Shown here: one piece after another, positions 47,172 through 56,595 of the stretch
How the letters are laid out: each line of letters starts with the position of its first letter
Numbering within the stretch: position 1 is the first letter of the stretch
Source of the DNA: a virus
IMG/VR virus record: IMGVR_UViG_3300032087_006453
Coordinates: 1-64,000 of that record
Length of the DNA: 64,000 nucleotides
Strand: one strand, 5' to 3'
Position numbers and translations under genes: made by a program
Notes under the pieces: generated by a model
What the model was told of the DNA's origin: nothing
Databases searched by the model: none
What the model saw: only the letters and a program-made list of their open reading frames with translations

Positions 47172-47785
47172 ACAGCGCCTCCGCCTCCGCCTGAAGCACC
47201 GACAGCAATTGGCTGCTCTAGCTCGTCAGGATCTTCACCGATAGAGATGTCATGGCGAATGTCTAACAATTCCACGAACTCTTCCGCTATATCTGAATCA
47301 TAATTCTTTTCCAGGAACTGTATAGCCTTGTTGACAATGATGGCTTCCATGTCGAGAAGAGTGTCGTAGTTTTTGACGAGTCTAGCAACATCCGATGCGA
47401 ACATGTCGACGTCAAGCTTTTCATCAGCCTCAGTTAGCAAATAGCGACGAAGTGAATACCTCGATTCAGTCTGTAGCTCTGCAGATTTTCTGGCGTTAGC
47501 TTCGTAGTCGACCAAGATTCCTTCGATGGCATCATCGACAGATTTCTCCAAGGACTCCTTGTCATCCGGAGATACTTCCTCGACCTCGTCCTCTTCGTCG
47601 TCCTGATCTTCCTCCTCTTCCTCGTCTTCCTCCTGCTCGCGAATCATGTCCGCTTCTGCAAACTCTCTAGACTCACGGCCAGCTTCGATGGAATCCATTG
47701 CAATTTCTTCAGAAGGAACAGCGCCAACGGTAGAAATGTCTTCATTCAGAAGTGCTCTTCTTGCTTTATCAAAATTCAAACTCAT
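47168..47785 (-). CDS. Acidic scaffold-like protein with internal cut site
   Basis: 205 residues. The stretch from about 52 to 72 is nearly all Glu/Asp. RYSLRRYLLTEADEKLD near 110 is an internal leader-like site. The C-terminal half is helical, ending in a Gly/Ala tail. Acid-rich helical proteins with prohead-protease sites are typical of phage scaffold and core proteins. Confidence 0.6.
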   Translation of the reverse strand: MSLNFDKARRALLNEDISTVGAVPSEEIAMDSIEAGRESREFAEADMIREQEEDEEEEEDQDDEEDEVEEVSPDDKESLEKSVDDAIEGILVDYEANARKSAELQTESRYSLRRYLLTEADEKLDVDMFASDVARLVKNYDTLLDMEAIIVNKAIQFLEKNYDSDIAEEFVELLDIRHDISIGEDPDELEQPIAVGASGGGGGAV

Positions 47786-48483
47786 TGTTCCCTTCCTTCG
47801 TAAGCTGCGGCAGCTCTCTCGGCCCTCTTGAATCTAGCGTCAATCTTATCCCAATTCAACTCTCGAATCATTGCAAAAACATAAGCCTTTCTGTCATCGA
47901 GATAATCTCTGACGTACAGGTCAGGCATTACCGCAAGACTTATGACTGGCGTGACATTCGGAGGAAGGGCATGCATACTATCCACAATGAGATTCATGTA
48001 CCTCTTGAGATCATAGTTGTATGCAGTAACGACAAAGTTGCAAGCTGTCATTGCGCATGCAATGAAGTCCTTTTGCCAAGAATCAAACGTTCCCCAGTCC
48101 CTCTCTAGCCTCATGTACGTCAGGGTGTCCATGGCTAGGCTTGACTGAGGATCCCCAATATTCGTTGAGTGCAAACCTAGGAAAAAACTGAGCTGTAGCA
48201 GGCGGCCTTCCTGGGCCTTCAGAGCACTGTATGATGATGCATCTGGCATAGAAACATCGCGGGTTGCAGAATCGAGCTGAGCGCTGACGTGGTTCAACTC
48301 GGAAGCATACAGGTCCAACTTGCTCTGCAGTATCTTCTTTGACTTCTCGCTCAGCGATTCGGTCTCAACCTTCGTCTGCGGAGACTGAACTACGTAGGCC
48401 TCGTTGATTGTTGCAACGTGAGAACTTTTCCTGACGGCATTACGCAGCTCTCTTACATTGATGATGTCCTCGAGCTTCATCAC
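47782..48483 (-). CDS. Fe/Mn-SOD-fold protein without metal ligands
   Basis: 233 residues. The C-terminal two thirds follow the iron/manganese superoxide dismutase pattern: LERDWGTFDSWQKDFIACAM, then PVISLAVMPDLYVRDYLDDR and LNWDKIDARF. At the place of D-V-W-E-H the sequence has A-V-M-P-D, so the Asp and His metal ligands are gone; the His of the VWNH helix and the N-terminal His are also not found. It cannot be an active dismutase. The leader-like part ELRNAVRKSSHVATINEA precedes. Probably a structural role in the virion. Confidence 0.65.
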   Translation of the reverse strand: MMKLEDIINVRELRNAVRKSSHVATINEAYVVQSPQTKVETESLSEKSKKILQSKLDLYASELNHVSAQLDSATRDVSMPDASSYSALKAQEGRLLQLSFFLGLHSTNIGDPQSSLAMDTLTYMRLERDWGTFDSWQKDFIACAMTACNFVVTAYNYDLKRYMNLIVDSMHALPPNVTPVISLAVMPDLYVRDYLDDRKAYVFAMIRELNWDKIDARFKRAERAAAAYEGREQ

Positions 48484-48764
48484 TTCACCTCATAATCTTT
48501 TTCAAACTCTTTTTCAGAAACTACGAGATCAGCTCCAGGCTGGAATCTTGAAGACTCTGGTGATCGGAGAACAATTTGAACTCCGTCAGGCCCACGAATC
48601 ACCTCCGCAACGGTGTACTCAAACTGAGACGGAACGTGTCGAACCTTAAGATCCTTTCCAATTACAACGTTTCCGTGATTGTCAACCACGTCAGCCTCGT
48701 CAAGATTTTCAACGATTCTGCGAAGCATCACACGCCGCATGGATTCTAAAATTGCTTTATTCAT
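48480..48764 (-). CDS. Leader-like protein, unknown
   Basis: 94 residues from ATG 48764. MNKAILESMRRVMLRRIVENLDEADVV fits the leader pattern with a cut after VEN or LDE. Then an SH3-like part (VIGKDLKVRHV, QFEYTVAEVIRG). Overlaps its neighbours, so coupled to the acidic head proteins. Confidence 0.55.
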   Translation of the reverse strand: MNKAILESMRRVMLRRIVENLDEADVVDNHGNVVIGKDLKVRHVPSQFEYTVAEVIRGPDGVQIVLRSPESSRFQPGADLVVSEKEFEKDYEVK

Positions 48765-50049
48765 CTTCTTTAATCCCCGCAAGTTTTTGCCACTGCTCTA
48801 AAATTAGTTCGCCATTTTCAGATTTGCTTTCAAGCTTCACTCTGTCCAAAGCACTCTTCAAATTCTGAATATTGCTGATGAAGCTTCTTCTATTTGCAGT
48901 GTTAGGCTTATCGACCAATCCATCGTAGCTTGACTTTAGGCTAGTATCTGCAATGTTTTGTAGGGCGATTCTTAGCCTGTTTCCGATTTCATTTTCCTGA
49001 GGATCTGTCAAGTCATCCCTCATCTTCATACCCTTCGACCGGTCGTCTGAGTCGACAGGCTGAAACAGGATACTGGAAAGCGTGGGAAGACCTTCGTCCT
49101 CGTCCTCGTCAGCAGCCTCTTCGGCGGCATCAGCAACAGCTTCAGCTTCAGCCTCGTCTGCCATCTCGTCAGCGAGATCTTCGATAGCCTCTTCGGCTTC
49201 TTCGTCAGGAGCGTCATCTCCAGCTTCGTCATCAGGCTGTTCGGCATCTTCGCCAGGTTGATCCTGGCCTTGATCCTGACCCGTGAGATCTGCAACGTCG
49301 CTTGTTGCTGCGGATACCGAATCCCTAATTTGTTCTGCTGAAGCAGGCGATGATACCCTTGTCATTGCCGGCGTAGAAGACCAAGCAATGATCTTCTCAA
49401 GAGGAATCTTCATCAGGTCTTCTGTAAATTTTGCATCTGATGGTGGAAGAGCTTCAAATCCCAAAGCTCTAACAATTTTTGCAAAAAACCCCTTCGCCTT
49501 TGGTGGCGGAGTGTAAGCATTGGAAATTCCCTTGCGGAATGTTGCATCATCAAGAGATCCAACACCTCCATGCTTTTTGATAAACTCTTCGATTGACAAT
49601 TCCCTAACGTCTTCAGCATTGTCTTTCAGTGATTTCTTAGCTGATTCGTCTGATGCAATCGCAGACTTTAGATCCTCAAAAGCACGAGTAACGCTCTGCG
49701 TAATGGTTTGCATCTTCCGCTGTGCCGAAGCAGCGCTACCGATAATCTTTGCTAGCCTTTTCTTGTTACCAACAAGCCTAATCTTTGCTGGATTCACGTC
49801 TTTGAACTCAGCATCAACCTTGTCGAGATAGGCGGTAACGTTCGTCATTTGTTCTGGGACTTTCTGCCTTAGGTCGTCCAATGCTTGCTTTGTCGACTTT
49901 AGCTGATCCTTGAGCTTCTCGACCTCGTCATCAGTAACTCGTTCTACAAGGATCGAGATTTTTCCTTCGGAGATCACGTTTGCTGCATCGAAGTAAGCAA
50001 TCCTGTAGGCCTTTTCAGTTAGCCTGATCGAAAATTCAGTATCGAACAT
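48757..50049 (-). CDS. 430-residue protein with long acidic tract, scaffold-like
   Basis: Helical N-terminus with coiled coil (DEVEKLKDQLKSTKQALDDLRQ), Lys-rich middle, then a tract about 255-325 of Asp/Glu/Ala, and a helical C-terminus. This resembles prohead scaffold or core proteins of large myoviruses. A CATATTTAG element and GAGG lie before the start. Confidence 0.6.
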   Translation of the reverse strand: MFDTEFSIRLTEKAYRIAYFDAANVISEGKISILVERVTDDEVEKLKDQLKSTKQALDDLRQKVPEQMTNVTAYLDKVDAEFKDVNPAKIRLVGNKKRLAKIIGSAASAQRKMQTITQSVTRAFEDLKSAIASDESAKKSLKDNAEDVRELSIEEFIKKHGGVGSLDDATFRKGISNAYTPPPKAKGFFAKIVRALGFEALPPSDAKFTEDLMKIPLEKIIAWSSTPAMTRVSSPASAEQIRDSVSAATSDVADLTGQDQGQDQPGEDAEQPDDEAGDDAPDEEAEEAIEDLADEMADEAEAEAVADAAEEAADEDEDEGLPTLSSILFQPVDSDDRSKGMKMRDDLTDPQENEIGNRLRIALQNIADTSLKSSYDGLVDKPNTANRRSFISNIQNLKSALDRVKLESKSENGELILEQWQKLAGIKEDE

Positions 50050-50065
50050 AAGTCATTCCTCAAGA

Positions 50066-50473
50066 CTAAATATGTACTCTCCTAACTAGGATTCCAACAG
50101 ACTCTAGTAGTTCTATGCCGCTGCTATCACGATATTCCTCGTCATAGATCACTTCGCCGATTCCAGCATTGATGATAGCCTTTGCACACATTCTGCACGG
50201 AGAGAGTGTAACATACAGCTTCTTCTTTTTCGGATTGTTGTAGTCGAGTTTGATGAGAGCGTTTATCTCCGAATGCAGCATGCCTGACTTACCAGGCTCC
50301 GTAGACTCGGCTTCGTTCGGTCCACCAGCGTAGTTACCATTGTAGCCCATGGCAAGCACCTGTGTATTGTCCGAAGTTACTACAACGGAGCCAACCTTGA
50401 AACGAGGATCGTAAGATCTTTCTGAAACAGACTTTGCAAACCTCATCCAGATTTCGTCCCAACTAGGACGCAT
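50066..50473 (-). CDS. dCMP deaminase
   Basis: 135 residues from ATG 50473 after GGAGATTTTTG. Zinc motifs MLHSEINAL (His and catalytic Glu) and LSPCRMCAKAIINAG (two Cys) are intact, with the deoxycytidylate deaminase loop GYNGNYAGGPNE. It turns dCMP to dUMP, which ThyX then methylates. The longer open frame reads back into the phosphoesterase gene. Confidence 0.92.
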   Translation of the reverse strand: MRPSWDEIWMRFAKSVSERSYDPRFKVGSVVVTSDNTQVLAMGYNGNYAGGPNEAESTEPGKSGMLHSEINALIKLDYNNPKKKKLYVTLSPCRMCAKAIINAGIGEVIYDEEYRDSSGIELLESVGILVRRVHI

Positions 50474-51305
50474 CAAAAATCTCCTCGATGTGCTTTTCAG
50501 CAGGCAGAGTAAATCCAGCAGCCTTTTTATGACCGCCGCCGCCGAACTTCTTAGCAACCTCACTGACGTCGACCGTCTCGTGGAATGCCCTTAGGGAAAC
50601 CTTGGTCATGTGATCAGAATGATCCCAATACCAGATTACGGCAAAGTCACAATCTGGTGCGAGCCTAGATCCGATCTCCGACATCCAGTGTGGTGAGTTG
50701 ACTATCAGAACGCTGTGGCCGTCAAGCTTTCGAGGCTGTGCTCGTTCACAAACCTTTTTGACAACAGTCTTGGAGTATGCAAGAATGAACGATCCACGCT
50801 TGACTGCATCGTCGAAAACACTGTCATCCTCAAACTTCTCGTACTCCTCGAACTCCCACGGCACCATGTCAAAGGCAGCGCTGAACTCCTTGCTGTACGG
50901 AAGTTCCCACTTCCATAGATCCCTGTCCTCAATGTACTGAATGAACTTTGGTGCTTCCTTTCCTGGGTGAAAGAAATTCCATGCTAGCATTGCGCCGCTA
51001 TGGTTCATGTCGAACACGGCGTGTGAAACGTCGTGAAGTTCAACCATTGCGGACTTGTGGTGATCGATGATGATGAAGCTCTCTGCTTCTTCAATCATCT
51101 TCTTGGTCGTTGCATTGTTGAACGAAAAATCAAGAACAGCAACGTTCTTTCCCTTTACGTCAGGCGGAGGATCACCGTGACTACACGCATGATATTCCGC
51201 TCGATTACCAAGAAACTTCCAAGCTGAGAAAGCGGCGCCGAATCCATCATTACAATTGGCGTGATAGATTACGCAATCCACTTCACTTGGTCTGGCAACT
51301 GTCAT
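50463..51305 (-). CDS. DHH-family phosphoesterase
   Basis: 280 residues. HANCNDGFGAAFSAW near 15 (Asp), AVLDFSF near 57, FIIIDHHKSA near 78 (DHH), GAMLAWNFF and RDLWKW near 128, and C-terminal GGGGHKKAAGFTLP (DHHA1). Family members cut short RNAs (NrnA) or cyclic dinucleotides (GdpP). Here recycling of nanoRNA or removal of defence cyclic nucleotides are both possible; I cannot choose by eye. Coupled to the dUTPase. Confidence 0.85.
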   Translation of the reverse strand: MTVARPSEVDCVIYHANCNDGFGAAFSAWKFLGNRAEYHACSHGDPPPDVKGKNVAVLDFSFNNATTKKMIEEAESFIIIDHHKSAMVELHDVSHAVFDMNHSGAMLAWNFFHPGKEAPKFIQYIEDRDLWKWELPYSKEFSAAFDMVPWEFEEYEKFEDDSVFDDAVKRGSFILAYSKTVVKKVCERAQPRKLDGHSVLIVNSPHWMSEIGSRLAPDCDFAVIWYWDHSDHMTKVSLRAFHETVDVSEVAKKFGGGGHKKAAGFTLPAEKHIEEIFDAS

Positions 51306-51742
51306 CAGGAAACTCCTGTACTTCCAAAACCGCCGGTCCCACGTTCAGTAACATTCTCAAACAAGCTTTCTTCGTTTACAACTTCAATGCTGTCATAGAA
51401 AACCGGCAGCAAAAGGAACTGAATAATCTTTTCCCCAGGGGAGATTACAACTTCGTCTTTACTTACATTCATCAGGTTAATATGTATCTCGCCCTGATAG
51501 TCTTCGTCGACTACGGATGCACCAACATGCAAACCTTTCTTAACAGCGACTCCGCTCTTGTTGAACGCAATTAGTGCATGACCCTTTGGAACATCGGCTT
51601 TAATTCCGCTCGGAATGAGACACGATTCTCCAGGACTTAGACGAATATATTCGCGACCCTGAGGAACGTAGAAATCGATTCCCGCACTCTTTTCCGTGCC
51701 TCGGGTTGGTGTCTTTACTTCTCTGACCTTGCTGATTCTCAT
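51305..51742 (-). CDS. dut: dUTPase
   Basis: 145 residues. All five motifs of the trimeric enzyme are visible: AGIDFYVP, PSGIKADVP, GLHVGASVVDEDYQGEI, GEKIIQFLLLP, and RGTGGFGSTG at the C-terminus. It hydrolyses dUTP to dUMP. Overlaps its neighbours by 1-4 bases. Confidence 0.95.
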   Translation of the reverse strand: MRISKVREVKTPTRGTEKSAGIDFYVPQGREYIRLSPGESCLIPSGIKADVPKGHALIAFNKSGVAVKKGLHVGASVVDEDYQGEIHINLMNVSKDEVVISPGEKIIQFLLLPVFYDSIEVVNEESLFENVTERGTGGFGSTGVS

Positions 51743-52008
51743 GACTTTCCCTCAATGTGGTTTTGCCAGGCGCCGAGATACGCAACGGCATCTAGCAGAT
51801 TATCTTCCTTGAAATTGTAAGACTGGCGGCTTAGCTTTAGAGCAACGAGTGCAATGTACATATCATGACTAGTCATTTGCTTTCCGGACATACCCGAAGC
51901 AATCATTGCTGCTCGCTGCATACCCTCGCTAAACGGTCCGTACTCTCGCTCCTTTTCCTCGGAACGTTGGTTGACAATTTCATTTGCCTTTTCTAGAATG
52001 TTAGACAT
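51739..52008 (-). CDS. Small helical protein, MazG/DUF6378-like
   Basis: 89 residues, all-helical, with YGPFSEGMQRAAMIAS and KLSRQSYNFKEDNLLDAVAYLG. The E-D-N-x-x-D-A pattern recalls all-alpha nucleotide pyrophosphohydrolases. It lies between dUTPase and the hydroxymethylase-like gene, the place where a dCTP/dUTP-clearing enzyme would make sense. Function unproven. Confidence 0.6.
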   Translation of the reverse strand: MSNILEKANEIVNQRSEEKEREYGPFSEGMQRAAMIASGMSGKQMTSHDMYIALVALKLSRQSYNFKEDNLLDAVAYLGAWQNHIEGKS

Positions 52009-52879
52009 AGATTAGCTCCATTTTTTCTTCGGTCCAACTGTTAATCTCTTCCTTGGTAAGCTTGTAGTATGGTAGATTCACGTGCATTCGTTGTAGCCCT
52101 TCGAGAGTTAGCGAATCACGAAGCGTGTACTTCACTAGGTCTGGATACGGAACGCTATCGGGATGATTGGCTCCGTAGTTTGCAACAATCTTGTCCATCA
52201 TTGCAAAGTGAGATTCGTAAATGTGGAACGAACCTGCCGAATGATAGTAGTGTCCTAGCTCAATCTTATCTCCGGAAACTCTCGCATTGAGCTCGTTGAG
52301 CATCAGTTGCTGATACATGCAGAACGTAAACACATCATTGCAGAAACCGAAGACTGCATCATTGGACCTCATGTGAACGCCTAGGTGCAGCTTGTTGTCT
52401 CGGATGAAGAAATGAATGTACTGCGTGCAAGGATAATCCTTGTTGTTCTTTCCCTTGTGCTGGTATCCGTTGATGGTAATGCTTGCGCGACGAGTATCAC
52501 GATCCCGAATCAACTCATCACGAACCCACTCCCACTGATTTAGCCCGGTCCTCTCGTTGATGTTTCCGTGAATCCAAACTCCGTAGTTTGACTCAACCCT
52601 GTTTTCTTCATCAGCAATGTCTCGCCAAATCTTTGCAAGCTTACCGATGTTGCTTACATCCGGATTGTGCGACAAATACCACAGCCATTCTGTAACTGCA
52701 TATGAAGGCCGAAACTTTCGGGCAGGAACTTCAATAGAAAGAGCTGTTGGATCTTCGATCATCATTGAGTGCCAAAGGATCTCTCTCTGCTTCGAACCTC
52801 TGGAGTTTACGATCGAACCCTTGCTTAGCAGTTTCAGAGATTCAACAAAAGCTTCGTTTAGATTCTTGTAAGTTTGCAT
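52001..52879 (-). CDS. Deoxynucleotide hydroxymethylase, T4 gp42-like (ThyA fold)
   Basis: 292 residues. ThyA fold: DTRRASITI, catalytic DYPCTQYIHFFIRD and GSFHIYESHF. In thymidylate synthase the segment R-S-x-D-x-x-x-G-x-P-F-N ends in an Asn that recognises dUMP; here it reads MRSNDAVFGFCNDVF, with Asp at that place. T4 dCMP hydroxymethylase has the same MRSND, VFGF and ND arrangement and uses the Asp to recognise cytosine. A second dTMP-forming enzyme is not needed because ThyX is present. Predicted product is 5-hydroxymethyl-dCMP; dUMP hydroxymethylation is the alternative. Confidence 0.8.
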   Translation of the reverse strand: MQTYKNLNEAFVESLKLLSKGSIVNSRGSKQREILWHSMMIEDPTALSIEVPARKFRPSYAVTEWLWYLSHNPDVSNIGKLAKIWRDIADEENRVESNYGVWIHGNINERTGLNQWEWVRDELIRDRDTRRASITINGYQHKGKNNKDYPCTQYIHFFIRDNKLHLGVHMRSNDAVFGFCNDVFTFCMYQQLMLNELNARVSGDKIELGHYYHSAGSFHIYESHFAMMDKIVANYGANHPDSVPYPDLVKYTLRDSLTLEGLQRMHVNLPYYKLTKEEINSWTEEKMELIYV

Positions 52880-52894
52880 GTTCTTCCTTTACTG

Positions 52895-52923
52895 ATTATA
52901 CGTTCGGCTTTTGGCTTTTACAT
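52895..52923 (-). promoter_or_regulatory. Recurrent-type promoter for the hydroxymethylase operon
   Basis: ATGTAA, 17 bases, TATAAT, then AAAGGAAG before the ATG. The -35 contains the TAA stop of the polymerase gene. Confidence 0.6.
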
Positions 52924-55900
52924 GATCTTGAACTTGGACCAGCGGCAAGACTTGCCCCAACCTTCCTGCTCGTTGATGATTGAAACGCAGATGCTGTAAG
53001 GTTGAATCTTGGTCTTTCCATCCCAGCCCCAGCAGTTCATCCATTCATTGTTGCCATCGTTTGAAGTTACTTTCATTCGAAGATAGTTCTTGCCGTTGCG
53101 AGTCCTCTTCTCCTGAACGATAGTGGGAACAAACCAGTACATCCACTCACTGTCCCATTCACCGATTGGCCTTACATCGTTATCTCGAAGTCGCTTGATT
53201 TGCCCTTCGGTAATAATCGTGTCAGGACTCACGTAGCCGAATAGATCGTTCTCATTTGCAATGATCTCACTCTTAGTAAACCCGGGCATGCCTGAGTTTT
53301 CCAAGCTGGCTCGCATGAAGTTGTCATATCCTTCCCATGGATTTCTCTTGAGCGACTTTCTAAGAGAGTTCCAGTTCGGAATCACGGTATCGTACATGTG
53401 CTTGTAAGACTCGAACTCCTTTCCAACAACCCCCATGGATTCAAAAGCACGAACACGAATCAGAGATTCCATGGTCTTCTTGTTGAACTTGGAGTGTCGC
53501 CACTTTCCTTCGTCAGTCCACAGCATAGACTTAACATCATGATAAGGTCGATTCTCCATGATCTCATCGACCGCAGATTCACCAACGCCCTTGCAGGACA
53601 TGAACGATGGCATGAATCTCTTGCCACTGAGAATTGTCCAGCTCTTCTGAGCCTCGTTGATATCAAGGGGAACAATCTTGTAGCCTAGCGCTGCAACCTC
53701 GCTGAAGGCCTTGGCACGCTTGTCAGGATTGCCTTCCATTGACTCAAGGTAAGCACAGAGCCATTCCTCTTCGTAGTAGGTCATGAGCCAAGCGCAGTAG
53801 AACGAATCAATGGCATAGGAAACAGCATGAGACTTGTTGAACGAGTAAGCGGTGAACTTCATGATGTCATCATAGAGATCTTCCGCATCGTGACGGCCCA
53901 TGCCGTTGCCAACGAAGCCGTCAATAATTCTGTTCTTTAGAGCCTTTGCCTTTTTTGCAGCGTCGCCAGAAGATTGCTGAGGCTTCATCATCTTTCGAAC
54001 CGCATTGCATTCTTCAAGTGGAATGCCGGCAACACGGTTAACGATTGCCATAGTCTGTTCCTGGAAGACGATATGACCGAAAGTAGGCGCAAGAATCTCT
54101 TCTAGGATGGGGTGCTTGTAGATGATACTACCGGGATCAGCCTTGGATTGCAGGTACTTTCTATCAATCTTCATCGCAAGTGGACCTGGCCTGTAGATTG
54201 AAGTCAGCGCAGCAATTTCTTCGATTGATTTTGGCTTAGCCTTCTTGAACAGTCGCTGAGCACCGTGATTCGTACACTGGAAGATGCCTGCCCATCTAGC
54301 TTCTGCATAGACGCGATAGACTTCTTGATCGTTGAAGTCGATGACCTCGTTCGCCATGTTGTTATCAAACCATTCGGTAACATCAGAATATGCAGGGTTT
54401 TCAATGCCATGCTTTCTGGTGAGGATTAGCTCAATCGTTCGATCGATCATCCGAAGGGTTTCAAGGCCGAGAAGATCAAACTTAATCCAACCGAAGTGTT
54501 CCAGGTGCTTGTAAGAAGCACCTTCAACCCAAGGTGTTTGCAGCTCACCCTTTGCAAGAATGAGTGGCATCCTCTCCTTGATGTTCTCAGAAACGATGAC
54601 ACCGCCGGCGTGGCGACCTAGGGACTTGTTCTGCTGGAAAAGAACACCAATGGGTTCGATAATCTCCGGATGATCTTGCGCAAGCTTTCGGAAAGATTCT
54701 GAGTACTCAAGTGCCCACTCTAGAGTCGGAGTGATAGGTCCGTTGACTGGAATCTTGTCACGCTTGAGTCCAGACCTAATGTCCTTATCGAGAGGGCCGA
54801 GAGCACGGTTTACCTTTGTGAACTCAATCCCGTAGAAGCGAGAAATGTCTTTGACGAGAGACTTCAGTTGGAACCGGTTGTAGTTAGAGATGGGGACAAT
54901 GTTGTCCTCACCAAACTCACCTCGAAGCAAGCCTAGAAGCTTATCACGGTCACCAACATCGGTATCGATATCAGGATAGTCGGTACGAGTGGGATCCATG
55001 AAGCGTGAGAAAAGAAGACCGTACTTCAGGGGATCGACGTCCGTAATCCCGAGGACGTAGTTTACCAGAGAGCCTGCTCCAGAACCACGACCCGGGCCAA
55101 CTCGCATCTGTGTCTTTGCAAGATCGATGATGGCCTTCGTTGTAAGAAAGTACTCAGAGAACTCCTTGTCAAAAATAACCTGAAGCTCTTCCTTGAGACG
55201 AGAGACATACTCTGGCTTTTGGTGGAGATTCTTCTTGATCAAACCTTCCTTCGACGCTTCTAGCAAAGCATCGTTAGCCGTCTTTCCAGCAGGAATTGTG
55301 TACGATGGAAGCTTCATCGACTTGTCTGGGTGAATGTCGCCAATCACTTCGTGTGCGATGTCATGCGTTCTTTCGATTGCTGCGCAAACAACATCGTCAT
55401 CGTAGAAATCGTAACCTTGCTTTGTAGCGTGGTAAGTTTCCCAAACCTGGTTTGCATTCTTCGGATACAGCTCACACTTCAGATCTTCTCTTGACTGAGG
55501 AAGCTTCGAGGGATCAAAATCCTTGTAGTTAAGCCATCCGAGCTTCTTGTAAAGCTCACGCTCCTTCCAGTGATCCGGATGTGAGTAGTGCGAATCACAA
55601 GTCACGACGAGCTGATCAGAAAGTCCGTTTTGCTTTGCAAATTCAATGATTGCCCTGTTGACAAGGTGCTGAGCTGAAAGATGGTTAAACTGAATCTCGA
55701 GCATCACGTTGTGCCTGCCTACGGCATCGGCAAGCATCTCATATCCGTTGCCAACGGAATTCATCATCCTTTCAAGGAGCGCAGGATTGTCCAGCAGCTT
55801 TGCATTCAAATCGTCGAACTCAACCTTCTGGAGATGTGAAAACGCTTCGTAAGCCAGGGGGCCACCGAGGCACGCAGTGCTCACGAGGAGGTGGTCACCC

Positions 55901-56505
55901 TTGGCCGCTTCCTTTAGCATCCTGTAGTCCACACGAGGAAACCGATAAAATCCCTCTGAGTAACCACGACTAACAAGGCCAAATAGTCTCTCGAGGCCAA
56001 CAGAGGTCTTTGGCAATACAACGAGATGATGCCGCCGCTTGATAGGATCGTAGAACTTACCGGACTTAGTCTCTTCCTCATTCTCAACCGTAAGGCCGGC
56101 TTCCTCGATTGCAATGTCAACGATCTCATCGTCTTCGTCAGTCTGAACCTTCAGCGGAGTTACCAGCTCCTCACGCATGCGACGGAGCTTGGCAAGCGCC
56201 GATGCGTCTCCTCGCTTAGCCGCCCTCTTGATTTCGTAATCAAGGTTCCAAGCCGTGAGATCTGGATGCACATACATCTCACACCCAGGAATGAACTTGA
56301 AGTTTGCGCCCTTCGAGTTTAGCTTCTCGGAATGCAGGTATGCATGAGCAAAACCATTCATGTGACCGTGATCAGTCAACGACCACGCGTCCATTCCATT
56401 CTCTCGAACAAAGTCAATGTGCTCCTGCGGATATCCTAGGCCGTCAAACGTTGAAAAGCCGGAATGCGCATGCAAGCCAACAAACCTAGAAGGAACTTTG
56501 CTCAT
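52918..56505 (-). CDS. dnaE: DNA polymerase III alpha subunit (DnaE-type)
   Basis: 1195 residues from ATG 56505 after GAGAGG. PHP domain: GLHAHSGFSTFDG and DAWSLTDHGH. Polymerase: VGPGRGSGAGSLVNY, the metal Asp pair in YPDIDTDVGDRD near 500, SLGRHAGGVIVS, and EAEDLYDDIMKF-like fingers (FTAYSFNKSHAVSYA). The C-terminal OB-like part is short. No DnaQ exonuclease or beta clamp is visible nearby; the PHP site (HAH, DHGH) looks intact and may proofread. An unusual polymerase for a phage, most use family A or B. Confidence 0.96.
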   Translation of the reverse strand: MSKVPSRFVGLHAHSGFSTFDGLGYPQEHIDFVRENGMDAWSLTDHGHMNGFAHAYLHSEKLNSKGANFKFIPGCEMYVHPDLTAWNLDYEIKRAAKRGDASALAKLRRMREELVTPLKVQTDEDDEIVDIAIEEAGLTVENEEETKSGKFYDPIKRRHHLVVLPKTSVGLERLFGLVSRGYSEGFYRFPRVDYRMLKEAAKGDHLLVSTACLGGPLAYEAFSHLQKVEFDDLNAKLLDNPALLERMMNSVGNGYEMLADAVGRHNVMLEIQFNHLSAQHLVNRAIIEFAKQNGLSDQLVVTCDSHYSHPDHWKERELYKKLGWLNYKDFDPSKLPQSREDLKCELYPKNANQVWETYHATKQGYDFYDDDVVCAAIERTHDIAHEVIGDIHPDKSMKLPSYTIPAGKTANDALLEASKEGLIKKNLHQKPEYVSRLKEELQVIFDKEFSEYFLTTKAIIDLAKTQMRVGPGRGSGAGSLVNYVLGITDVDPLKYGLLFSRFMDPTRTDYPDIDTDVGDRDKLLGLLRGEFGEDNIVPISNYNRFQLKSLVKDISRFYGIEFTKVNRALGPLDKDIRSGLKRDKIPVNGPITPTLEWALEYSESFRKLAQDHPEIIEPIGVLFQQNKSLGRHAGGVIVSENIKERMPLILAKGELQTPWVEGASYKHLEHFGWIKFDLLGLETLRMIDRTIELILTRKHGIENPAYSDVTEWFDNNMANEVIDFNDQEVYRVYAEARWAGIFQCTNHGAQRLFKKAKPKSIEEIAALTSIYRPGPLAMKIDRKYLQSKADPGSIIYKHPILEEILAPTFGHIVFQEQTMAIVNRVAGIPLEECNAVRKMMKPQQSSGDAAKKAKALKNRIIDGFVGNGMGRHDAEDLYDDIMKFTAYSFNKSHAVSYAIDSFYCAWLMTYYEEEWLCAYLESMEGNPDKRAKAFSEVAALGYKIVPLDINEAQKSWTILSGKRFMPSFMSCKGVGESAVDEIMENRPYHDVKSMLWTDEGKWRHSKFNKKTMESLIRVRAFESMGVVGKEFESYKHMYDTVIPNWNSLRKSLKRNPWEGYDNFMRASLENSGMPGFTKSEIIANENDLFGYVSPDTIITEGQIKRLRDNDVRPIGEWDSEWMYWFVPTIVQEKRTRNGKNYLRMKVTSNDGNNEWMNCWGWDGKTKIQPYSICVSIINEQEGWGKSCRWSKFKIM

Positions 56506-56526
56506 ATCGATACCTCTCTTTGGTCC

Positions 56527-56555
56527 ATCATAATAAAATTGCCCGCCTTTTTCAA
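56527..56555 (-). promoter_or_regulatory. Sigma70-like promoter for dnaE
   Basis: TTGAAA, 17 bases, TATGAT on the minus strand, 22 bases before the start codon. Closer to host consensus than the recurrent cassettes. Confidence 0.6.
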
Positions 56556-56595
56556 GACGAGCAACTAGTTTCAAGAACGATTTCAGCAGTCATGA

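Noticed and set aside
47782-48483. Active Fe/Mn superoxide dismutase
   Set aside because: Metal ligands are replaced, so only the fold is claimed.
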